From: Asterias amurensis
Lineage: Eukaryota > Echinodermata > Asteroidea > Forcipulatida > Asteriidae
Direction: 5' to 3'
Assembly: GCF_032118995.1 (NCBI RefSeq)
Contig: NC_092661.1
Span: forward strand, 1,490,501-1,554,500
DNA length: 64,000 nt
The position numbers and the translations under genes are program-made. Positions 1-10,100 of this stretch are shown piece by piece. Position 1 is the stretch's first letter; each line of letters begins with the position of its first letter. The notes under the pieces are model-generated. The model saw only the letters and a program-made list of their open reading frames with translations, made no database searches and had not been told where the DNA came from.

Positions 1-948
1 TCACTCTGATCAATTGACACTATGTAACGACTGCATGTGAATCCAACATTTGTCCACATTTTAAAAAAACTGTCAAGACCCCACCTACCTCCAAACAAGT
101 ATAAACGGTCGCGCACAAAATCCGTGAGAACAATATTTGTTGTTGCATCACCCATAGAGGGTTCCTTGCTCTATGCATCACCCACTGAAGGTTTTTTCAG
201 GTTTGAAAACTAGAGTTTGAAATGTACAAGTCCCCCCTAAAACAGTGATTAAGTACCCAAATTTGACGGAAATGCTTTCTGTATGTAAGAAGTGGGAGGA
301 AAGAACGCTGTCAAGGTAGCTAATTTTAAAAACACAACCGTGCGCTTTCATCACTCTGTATCTTCGGTCTGATTTGGATTGGAATTTTTAAGAAAACCAC
401 TTTCTTGTAACATGGCTTGTAACATCTTTCAGAAAGGCGCACCTGCATGGGGCTTCTAGATCCCTTTCTTGGTAATGTAAAGTGGTTGTCTTAATGATCG
501 GGTGTCATCCCCGCAGGAGATTTGGCGCATTAGTCCAGAAAACGCCTTCTGTAGATCCCGGTGTTGAGTTAAACATTACTGGTTACAGGGAAATCTGTCT
601 GCCGGAGATTATGTCCCCCATGGGAAATTAGCATGGGCTTTGGGTGGATGAGTCAAAGAAGGGCGCCCTCTTTCGAATCGTCTTTCGGAAGAAGTTTGTA
701 AGGGGGATGGAGGTGTGGGGGGATAAGTGTAGCCAAATGAAAGCTTTAACGTCGTGTATTAGGGTCAGGTTTTGACACCTTGTTTTTTGTAATAATACAA
801 AACAAAATGAATCAAAATTAACATCACAATGATGTTTTTAAATGACACCAAAGTATTTGTGCTGTTGTTAATTTGGCTCTTGATTGTCTGATGTGACAAC
901 ACTGACATAGGGCACAAGGACTACAACCCAGTTTTTGCAGCGTAATGC
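1..948. other. Gene-free stretch, no structure recognised
   Basis: No open reading frame with family resemblance and no clear repeat family was seen here. The motif GGCGCCCTCTTTCG near 662 resembles a CTCF-like half motif that recurs in the window. The tract is AT-rich intergenic DNA. Confidence 0.5.
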
Positions 949-1327
949 TTAAAGGCAGTGGACACTATTGGTAATTCCTCAAAATAATTATTAGCTTAAA
1001 ACCTTACTTGGTAATGAGTAATGACGAGAGGTTGATGGTATAAAACATTGTGAGAAACGGCACCCTCTGAAGTGCCATAGTTTTTGAGAAAGAAGTAATT
1101 TTCCACGAATTTGATTTCGAGACCTCAGATTTAGAACTTGAGGTCTCAAAATCAACCATCTAAACGCACACAACTTCGTGTGACAATGATGTTTTTTTCT
1201 TTCATTATTATCTCGCAAGTTCGATGACAGATTGAGCTCAAATTTTCACAGGTTTGTTATTTGATGCATATGTTGAGATACACCAACTGTGAAGGTTCTA
1301 ATTACCAATAGTGTCCACTGCCTTTAA
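949..1327. mobile_element. MITE family 1, full copy
   Basis: This is a non-coding element of about 380 bp. Its ends are inverted copies of AGGCAGTGGACACTATTGG, and TTAA flanks both ends, which suggests a TTAA target duplication of piggyBac type (inference). The body carries internal landmarks shared by all copies: ACATTGTGAGAAACGGC, CACACAACTTCGTGTGACA and TTTTCACAGGTTTGTTAT. Other copies in the window start near 7325, 40632, 44791, 45513, 48345, 50827 and 53131. Confidence 0.85.
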
Positions 1328-2683
1328 GGCTGTGCTAACATTGCACTGTTAATGTGCATAATTATTTTTATGTGCGATAATTACCTTTTACACTTTGTTT
1401 GAAGTCTCCCTGTGACCCGTTTTTGTTGTTGAATGTTTTGTCTCCTCATAATCGACGTGCTTGAAGTATAGTAGAAGAAGCACAACGGGGATTCGGCGCA
1501 AGCGGGTGAAATGGCGCCCTCTTGTGGACGAACCTTTGCTCTCGAGTTAGGGCGAGTAGATGCGGACAAAACTGCCATCTCAGACTTGAAATCAAGTCTA
1601 AAAGTATACACTGTAAACACATTTTGTTGTTGAAGTGTTTACTCTAACATAACATGTGGATAGGACCTTGAAACAATGCCGACCTTCAATTTTCCACGTG
1701 ACTGGTGTGGAAATTTCTCAACGAATGTGGGAAGTTCCCGTATTATTGAAATGCGAAGGTCAAAATTGTTGTTACTATTATTGCACATTTACGTTTGGTA
1801 CGCTTAAAAAAATACAACAGCATGCTTTTTTTATGCAATATGCCTATGGGTAATTTCTTTCACCGTTTCAAACGGAAATATTTATGGTGAATATACCTTT
1901 ATATAAGTGTGTTTTAGCCTTACACAATTTTTAACGTAAATTTCTACGAACTGTGACGAAACTCCGGATCTAACCTTGGTAATGACGGGGGGGGGGGGGG
2001 GGGGGGATATCCTTGTCGCCCGGACCTTAGTGTCCTTTGAAAAAAAATCAAGCCAATACTCAGCTTTGTCCCAGTGTTCCTGTGGGGGAGAGGGTGATTC
2101 GACAACTCATGAAGTGAATACAAATTTGAACAATAATTATAAGAAAAGGAACACTCTAAAATATATCAGTCAAAACATGGAGAATGAAATGTTTCTTCTT
2201 CGATCCTATAATTTTTAGTCATACGATCGAGACATGATTTTGACTAAATATTTTCAACAGATTTTCCTTAAAATCCCTTCAAAGAATTTTGTTGTTTATG
2301 CATGTCTCCAGTCACACAATTGCTGAAACTATTTTAATATTTTTATCCACTTTCTTGTCCCCCACTGTGATTTTTATTTTAACCGTGAATAACATTCATT
2401 TTGTTGTGATACTCTGCCACGCCATAACCACTGATGGTGGTTTCTAATTAATGTTTTTCTTCCCCATGGTTATAGAATAGTACAGCCTTATGTTATTGTC
2501 ACCATTCCATGTTGTCACCCACTATAGGCTTGGTTCCAAGTCTGTGATTTTGACTTTTAGTCTACCCTATTGGCATTTGCCTGCGAGATAGGGAGCGGGT
2601 GCTTTTTTCTTGGCTGATGCAGAGAAACCGCAATCTCAGCCTTGATATCAAGTCTATCACCACATTGAACAAAATGACACTAT
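1328..2683. other. Gene-free stretch with poly-G run
   Basis: No supported gene. A run of about 20 G lies at 1986-2006. A CTCF-like sequence (reverse complement CCACAAGAGGGCGCC) lies near 1511-1525. Short open frames here have no recognisable protein features. Confidence 0.5.
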
Positions 2684-4525
2684 GAGGGGCCGTTTATGAC
2701 TAAATGAGCAAACCCATATATATAGGAGCAAAACCATATATATAGGAGCAAACCCATATATAAGAGCAAACCCATATATATTAGAGCAAACCCATATATA
2801 TAGGAGCAAAACCATATATATAGGAGCAAAACCATATTATAGGAGCAAAACCATATAAATAGGAGCAAACCAGTAAAACCATATATATAAGAGCAAAACC
2901 ATATATATAAGAGCAAAACCATATATATATAGGAGCAAACAATTTATATAAAAGACCACCGAAAATATATATAAAGATCAACGGCAAATATATAATCGAT
3001 GCAAAAATAAATATAAAGGATCAAAAACTCAAATATAAAGGACAAACACAAATATATTTAACAGCGCCCTCTATATTGGACGTAGTTTCATATATATAAG
3101 ACATGTGCACCCATATATATAAGACATAAAGTCTCATACAAAGGACGTCAACAGCTGACCAAGGTTAAAATCGGGAACGAAAATCACCGAGCCGTAAATT
3201 CAGCCTTTGTCTGGCACTTGGTAATCATTGCGCACGTTTCGCTGGGAATGGGAAAGGGAGAGGGGGACCGACACGTCGCGACGGCGTGACTTTAATTGTA
3301 ATTCATTTGTTTAATATAATTGAATGAGATTTTTGATTTATTTTGCACGATATACTAGCTTCTGAATATTCAATAAAATACCTGTTGATCCTGGCCATCA
3401 CATTAGGGTTGTTTGTATAATTTCCTGTGCCCTTACTGTTTTAGTTGCTTTACTTTTGTACATGTACTTATATTATCTATTTGACATACTGTCTGCTTGT
3501 ATTTGTAATTGTTTAATGGCCAAATAAAGAATAAGAATAAGAACCAATGAAAGTAATGAAATCATATGACGTCGCTCCAATGTCGTCCATACATTAGCAA
3601 AGTAAATGGCGGACTATCTCTCGTCTTCTTCCTTTAAAGTACTGCTTCAGAAAATTTGAAGATTACCTCACAGCGTAAAACCAAAACTTTTAATATTTCG
3701 AACACACGGTGTAAAAAGGTTGGATAGTTGATTTATAGTTTTTGATTGTGAACAATTTTCCTGTTATCCTAATTTGTTTTTACACTATAGTATCATGGAG
3801 ATAGTATTGAAGAGAGGAATCGCTGTCGGTGTACGTGCAGCATGCACACTGATCAGATCGGATCGGCTGCCCATTGCCAGCTAGCCTAGCCCGGCCCGGG
3901 TGCTAGCTATAGCGTCGGTCGTCAGTCACGCCGTCGCGACGTGTCGGTCCCTCTCTCCCTTTCCCATTCCCAGCGAAACGTGCGCAATGATTACCAAGTG
4001 TCAGACAAAGGCTGAATTTACGGCTCGATGTTTTTGTTCCGATTTTAACCTTTGACGACTGTTGACGTCCTTTGTATGAGACTTTATGTCTTATATATAT
4101 GGGTGCACATGTCTTATATATATGAAACTACGTCCAATATAGAGGGCGCTGTTAAATATATTTGTGTTTGTCATTTATATTTGAGGTTTTTGGTCCTTTA
4201 TATATATTTGCCGTTGATCCTCTATATATTTTCGGTCTTCTATAAATTTGTTTTGATCATTATATATTTATTATTTTGCTCTTAAAAATATTGGTTTGCT
4301 CTTATATATATGGGTTTGCTCCTTTATATATGGGTTTGCTCTTATATATATGGGTTTGCTCTTATATATATGGGTTTGCTCTTATATATATGGGTTTGCT
4401 CTTATATATATGGTTTTGCTCCTATATATATATGGTTTTGGTCTTATATATATGGGTTTGCTCTTATATATATGGGTTTGCTCTTATATATATGGGTTTG
4501 CTCATTTAGTCATAAACGGCCCCTC
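2684..4525. mobile_element. Foldback element A with tandem-repeat arms (TU-like)
   Basis: Two inverted arms of about 600 bp (about 2684-3293 and 3925-4525) face each other across a centre of about 630 bp. The outer end of each arm reads GAGGGGCCGTTTATGACT inward, then AAATGAGCAAACCC. It is followed by tandem units of about 18 bp of the type TATATATGGGTTTGCTCT, roughly a dozen per arm, and then unique sequence down to the inner boundary around the cluster CGCGACGGCGTGAC. No transposase frame is present, so the element is non-autonomous. Open frames inside it are repeat translation. The layout matches foldback transposons such as sea urchin TU elements (established family); the assignment itself is inference. 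Confidence 0.85.
3400..3543 (+). mobile_element. Possible LINE/SINE 3' tail inside foldback A
   Basis: The centre of foldback A contains a stretch ending in GGCCAAATAAAGAATAAGAATAAG-like sequence, resembling the polyadenylation-type tail of a non-LTR element. No coding part is visible. If correct, it is an insertion nested in the foldback core. Confidence 0.3.
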
Positions 4526-5430
4526 ATATGACGCCGTTATCTTTCACAATGATTTCCGCTCTGTCGATTTCTGTGATGTCGCAAGACTATTAGGGCAATT
4601 CCCTGCCACATAATACATTTTGCCTGCACACAAAATGATGACATCACTATTACAATTCAGCTGGCGTTCTCTCAACCGTGACAATTCTATAAATAGCGTC
4701 ATGAACGCCTACGTCATGTCAAAGATAGACGACTTTTTTTTTTTTAGGGTGAGTTACCTACTACCGTTACTTTAATGTGCACTTTTGTGTAGTGTTTCAC
4801 TGCAAATATTTAAATAAGAAACTACGGTTATTATTTATGATATTTGTTTATATCTTTTGAAGTAAGAATTATGTGTAGTTTGTAAAAACACAACAAAAAA
4901 GCGGATTCTTTAAGTGAAGGGTTTAAAAAGTACACCCTATAAAAAGTGGAAGACCCCACTAAAATTGCGGGGTGATGAAAAGGGGAATCCCAAACGGAAA
5001 ACTAAAATCGTGCTGTTGTGGGTTTTTGTTAGCTGGAATAAACCGTTTTGAGGGAATGTTTACTCTGGAAATTGTGTATTAGGAACCGACATTTGGAATA
5101 CCAAATCATAATGTACATGTCAGGATATGAAAGGTAAGTTTGGGGAGGGTTTTGTGGGGCATGTTGGATCATGATTTCGTTGTAAAGCGAGTGACGAACA
5201 CCATCATGATCACGGCCGCCATATCTTGGCCACACAAGTGGGGCTGGCATTGATTGAATGATGGCGACGTTCATAAATTGCCAACAAACTGTGCTCGTCT
5301 TCTGTAATGTATTGCTCGACTCTGTTTTGTTCCGTGTGCGTTGGGTGTCAATTGTTGGTCATATGTCCCATACATGGAGGTAGAGTTGGTTTCCTTAAAA
5401 TTTTATTTTACCTTCATTTCAATTGAATTA
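4526..5430. other. Gene-free stretch upstream of TNFAIP3
   Basis: No coding sequence was recognised. A perfect NF-kappaB consensus lies at 4982-4991, with a TATA-like CTATAAAAAG about 45 bp before it (near 4937). Both are annotated or discussed separately. Confidence 0.45.
4982..4991 (+). promoter_or_regulatory. Candidate NF-kappaB site
   Basis: GGGGAATCCC matches the GGGRNWYYCC consensus at every position. It is about 2.2 kb upstream of the TNFAIP3 start codon. Vertebrate A20 is a direct NF-kappaB target with kappaB sites in its promoter (established), so the placement is suggestive. One 10-bp match is weak evidence, and the transcription start is unknown. Confidence 0.3.
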
Positions 5431-5435
5431 CTAGT

Positions 5436-5492
5436 TTGCGATAACGTAACCCTCCTGCCGACGGCAGGTTGAGGAGGGTTACGTTATCGCAA
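5436..5492. repeat. Perfect 21-bp hairpin with nested palindrome
   Basis: The arms at 5436-5456 and 5472-5492 are exact inverted copies beginning TTGCGATAACGTAACCCTCC. The loop between them is itself a palindrome (CCTGCCG/ACGGCAGG type). It lies immediately outside the left end of foldback B. Confidence 0.8.
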
Positions 5493-5508
5493 CTATTGAA
5501 TTCCATAC

Positions 5509-6328
5509 ACAATGTCAGACAACTCGTCCGTCGGACAACTCGTCCGTTCGGACAACTCGACGGTTCAGACAACTCGACGGTTCGGACAACTCGACGGTTC
5601 GGACAACTCAACTTTGAGACAACTCGACGGTTGGCCAAGACAAGTCTACGGTTGAGCGGCCGACCTCCGTTACTGTCATGTTTACACGAATTTTCCTGTA
5701 TATTCCTGCGATTCTATAATATTGATCATTATTGTTTACCAATTATTATTTATCACAATAAGTGTGATGTTCCAGTGAAGCCATACTTGTAGAAACATCT
5801 GTTACTTTTATTTACTTTATTGCAACAACAATAACAACTCGAAATGCCGCGGGGTCATGGTAAAAAATAAGGATAACTTTCCGTATGGCGCCACCACTTT
5901 TTCACTCATTTTTACAAAAAGGGATATCTCATTGAGGTAAATTAGACACTATATTATTTCATATCGAATGAAAAAGTGGTGGCGCCATACGGAAACTTTT
6001 CCAAAAATAATAATACAAAAATCAATTATCCGTTTGCCCGGATATAAACCCACCCACCATAATATACCCCCTCCCCCCGGGGAACGCCCTTGCATCATTG
6101 CCAAGTCGCTAGTCAGTACATCCCCACCCCCAGGCCGCTATTTACCCCTCCCGCCTCGCGCTGAGCCTCGTCACGGCCATCCGTCGACTTGTCTTGGCCC
6201 CAAGTCGAGTTGTCTGACGGTTGAATAAATCATCCATCGAGTTGTCCGAACCGTCGAGTTGTCTGAACCGTCAAGTTGTCCGAACGGACCAGTTGTCCGA
6301 CGGACGAGTTGTCTGGTCTCCCACAGTG
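5509..6328. mobile_element. Foldback element B with tandem-repeat arms
   Basis: Left arm (about 5509-5650) and right arm (about 6175-6328) are inverted relative to each other. Both consist of units of about 17-18 bp of the type GGACAACTCGACGGTTC, with an outer variant containing CAACTCGTCCG at each end. The core is non-coding and has been invaded by a family-3 palindromic MITE at 5871-6002. The architecture is the same as elements A and C but the repeat sequence is unrelated. Confidence 0.75.
5871..6002 (+). mobile_element. MITE family 3 (short palindrome)
   Basis: A near-perfect palindrome of about 132 bp. It opens with GGATAACTTTCCGTATGGCG and closes with the inverted CGCCATACGGAAACTTTTCC, with CACCACTTTTTCA just inside each end. 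It is nested in foldback B. Other copies are at 23685-23816, 23931-24060 and about 61441-61617. Confidence 0.8.
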
Positions 6329-6696
6329 TACGTATGTAGTTGTAGAGCCTGAAAGCCGCCCCCCCCCCTGACAAAGTCGCCCAAACAGAGTCGCACTCAG
6401 TGACTCACTGACAATGTCGCCTCAGCCAATGTTGCCCCCGGCGCCCTTCCCCCTCTCTTGCAAAGTCGCAAAATATTTCTACATCTGTGTTCGACCAGAG
6501 TTGATCTGATTTTGCCTTTGCTTTTTGTATTCTTTATTATTATTTATAAATATAATATTACTTAGTAAATAGTACAAATGTTATTATTAATTGAAATTGG
6601 AGTCATGCAGCATCTTTTCTTGATTTGGAAAGTCGACTCTGTGTTTGATTTGAGAGGAAATAAACAGCAAAAAAGTCGCACCAGAATAATATTATA

Positions 6697-6915
6697 ATGT
6701 GCTAGCTAGGTGTAAGTATTTGAAAGCACACAACTTATGTGGGAAAAGTGTTTTTTTTTCTTCTAATAGAATTATTCTCTTGAGTCTAACCATGGAGGAT
6801 GGAGGTAGTCTACCTCCATGGTCCAATTTAGTCCACATTTTCACAGGGTTGTTATTATATTTTGGGATACACCAAGTGAGAATACTGGTCTTTGACAATT
6901 ACCAAAGGTGACTCT
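6697..6915. mobile_element. MITE family 1, degraded partial copy
   Basis: It retains the family-1 landmarks AAGCACACAACTT, TTTTCACAGGGTTGTTAT and a right part reading TGGTCTTTGACAATTACCAA. The left end is missing. It lies just upstream of TNFAIP3. Confidence 0.6.
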
Positions 6916-7036
6916 TTGAACCACACATGATGACACCAACATTTTCTCACCTTTCAGATGTCACCTTAAAGTGGTTTTTGAAGACAATTAATCATGGCAA
7001 GTTTATTCTTCCTGTCTCTTTTCAACAGATCTATAA

Positions 7037-7041
7037 ACAGC

Positions 7042-7072
<31 letters not shown>
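7037..7072 (+). repeat. (CAA)n microsatellite
   Basis: About twelve CAA units lie roughly 110 bp upstream of the TNFAIP3 start codon, probably in the 5' untranslated region or promoter. Confidence 0.85.
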
Positions 7073-7073
<1 letters not shown>

Positions 7074-7181
7074 GTTAACAACAGAAAATTAAAAATAATA
7101 CAAGTAAAGAAAAGTAAAGAAAGAAAGAAAGAAAAGCAAGAAAAGTAAGAAGCTTAACAACTTTTCTCCTGATACACAAAG

Positions 7182-10100
7182 ATGGCGCCAAAGGATAGAA
7201 CGGATCAAGTTGAGCAGCGTTCGCCTCTTCGTCTCCCAAATAAAGTTTCTGACGCCAGTCCGATCATCACAAGTAATTTAAAACTACACATCAAGGAGGA
7301 GATCCAACAACACAGGTCTGTATTTTAAAGGCACTGGACACTAATTGGTAATACTCAAAATAAGTATAGCGTAAAGCCTTACTTGGTGATGAGTAATGGG
7401 GAGAGGTTGATACTATAAAACATTGTGAGAAAAGGCTCCCTCTGAAGTGACATAGTTTTTGAGAAAAAAGTAATTTTCCTCAAATTTGATTACGAGACTT
7501 CAGATTTAGAATTATCTAAACGCACACAACTTTGTGTGACAAGGGTGTTTTTTTCTTTCATTGTTATCTCGCAACTTAGACGACATATTGACAAGGGTGT
7601 TTTTTTCTTTCATTGTTATCTCGCAACTTAGACGACATATTGAGCTCAAATTTTCACAGGTTTGTTAGTTTATGCATATGTTGAGATACACCAAGTAAGA
7701 AGACTAGTCTTTGGCACTATAAACCAATAGTGTCCAGTGTCTTTGAAAGAGCAATGAACAAGTTTATGTGGGTAACTGTATAAGCATCGACTAGACTTAT
7801 TAAATCATTGATCTACATCATAGAACATAGAACTAGATTCAAATGTTACACACCTGTTTTTCCCTTGCCCAATTCACAACTTTAATCACAACACTTACTT
7901 TTAAAATGCTTCACCTAGACGATGGAACTCTCTTCCCAACAATCTCTTCCCAACGATCTCAAAGAATGTTCCACGCTTGAGCAATTCAAATCTAAACTTA
8001 AAACTCTCCTTTTTAATTACAGATGTGCTTTGAGACTTTTTTTTTAATAAGCGCTATATAAGAACTGCTTATTATTATTATTATTATTCCCATAACAGAT
8101 CCAACGATGTCCTCCCCTGTTTCTTGCTTCAAATGTCGACGATGACCACTCTCCTTCCTTCACACTGGGAAAAATACCCCGTCGATATGAAACTGTTCCT
8201 TGAGAAGGAACTGTTCGATCCGGTCCTCAAACACGTTCTGGAGTCCCAAGATCTGTTAAATTGGTGCCGGTCTGTGAAGACAGTTCATCCTCTCATTACA
8301 CCAGGTTAGTGCAAGCATAATTACACGCAGGCCATGGTCTTTGCCCCTGGTCCGTGCCTTGGTGCCCTTCAAAATCTTTGATTAGTTCCTGCAGCAGTGT
8401 TATAGCCATGGTGGGCGGTGTCGGGCCGGCCTGCTCAGAACTAACAAATTTTGCTCAGCACTCTGAGCAAAATCAAATGTGATCTATTATTCTGTAACGG
8501 GCCCGACAATCAAACCATGAAACAGCATTATGGTGTAGATGTAATCCATATATGTACCTCATCGTACCCTCCGTTCCAGCTCTACCTCTCAACTAGTCCC
8601 ATACATGACTCGCATGATGTCTTATGGCCACCTCTCGTTCGCATATTCTTCACCCTCACTCTGGAACAACTTGCCGCACAACATCAGAACTGCTCCAAAC
8701 GAGAACATTTTCAAGCATCTGCTGAAAACTTACCTGTTTACTCATTCATTTTTGTAAAGCGTTTCGGGACTGTTGTGTGAAGCGCTATATAAATGCCGTT
8801 CATTATTATTATTATTATTTTCCACAGTGGACACAGCGCGTAGCCAGCGCTCAATAAAGTTATCACTTTAAAACTGTGCTTTCTTACTGAGTGATTTCTT
8901 GAGACCAACTGAATTAAGATTATGACAAAGACCCGCAGGAATCATGTACTGGCATCCTGGGCTATGAAAGCTAATGATGAAACAAGTACATGTATATAAA
9001 TAGGAAGTTGCAAATGAGTCTACCATGTCTACTTGTGGTTTCTCAAGTTCCAACACCAAAACAAATTACCCTAGAAAGTCTCTGTGTGCAGAAAGGAACA
9101 CGTTGCCTTGGATCGGACGAGTTGGTCTATAAAAAGCGTTTGTAACCGTTTGTTATGAAATGCATGGTTAGAAAGATGTTTACAAAGTAGAATATAATTA
9201 TCCACACAAGTATCACTCAAAATTGCACGGTTTTCATTATACGTCGCGAACTAACACGGTCGGCCATTTATGGGAATCAAAAATTTGACTCCAAGAATGG
9301 CCGACCGTGTTACTGGACGAGGTAAAGCGAAAACCACAATTTCAAGGGATATTTGTGTAGATCATTGTATTCTACTTTGACAACATCTTTCCAACCATAC
9401 CGATTATTAAAAAAACTGTTACAGGACGCTTTTCAAGGACCAACTCGACCAATCCAAGGCAACGTGTTCCTTTAAGATTAAGATTGGCCGAAGAACTTTC
9501 CCACAGATCCAATAAACTGTAATTATTTGAAATCTAATGGCATGATTTATAAAGAAAAGTATAAAAGAGTGATCAGTAAAACCATGGAGGCCTACATGTA
9601 CCAAAATCCTACTTTTTTTTACCTGTCACAATTTCTTAGGAGATGGCAACTGCCTCCTGCATGCTGTTTCGTTGGCCTTGTGGGGGATTGAGGATGATGA
9701 CTTGATATTGCGCACCGCCCTCTATCGGCTCCTCAAGGAGGATACTGACAGGAGAAACTATTTGCGTTGGCAACGCGAACGCTTGAGATTGGACGCTGCT
9801 ATACCAGATTCTGGACTGGTGTACAATACTACCGTAAGTTTGAAATTACACAACCACAAAATGTTTGTCCTTAGGATGGGACACAAAGAGGTTGGTCCCA
9901 TGTGTTGTGTAGCGCACATAAAAGAACCCAGTGCACTTGTCAACATCAGAAGGGGTTCACCAAGGTGTTCCTGGTTTGATTGGCAGCATGTTGCGCCACA
10001 GCACCTTATAAACCATACATGGTACTGTATAAAAAGAGAAGGTCTCGTAATTCAAACGTAGTCCCACATTCCCTGCAGGGAATGTACTGTATGTTAAAGC

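Noticed and set aside
1976-2218. Open frame with a poly-Gly start
   Set aside because: The glycines come from a G homopolymer run of uncertain length; nothing downstream is recognisable.
4276-4613. Hydrophobic tandem-repeat frames (IWVCSYIYGFA type), also on the minus strand at 2680-2987
   Set aside because: They are translations of the 18-bp TATATATGGGTTTGCTCT units in the arms of foldback A.
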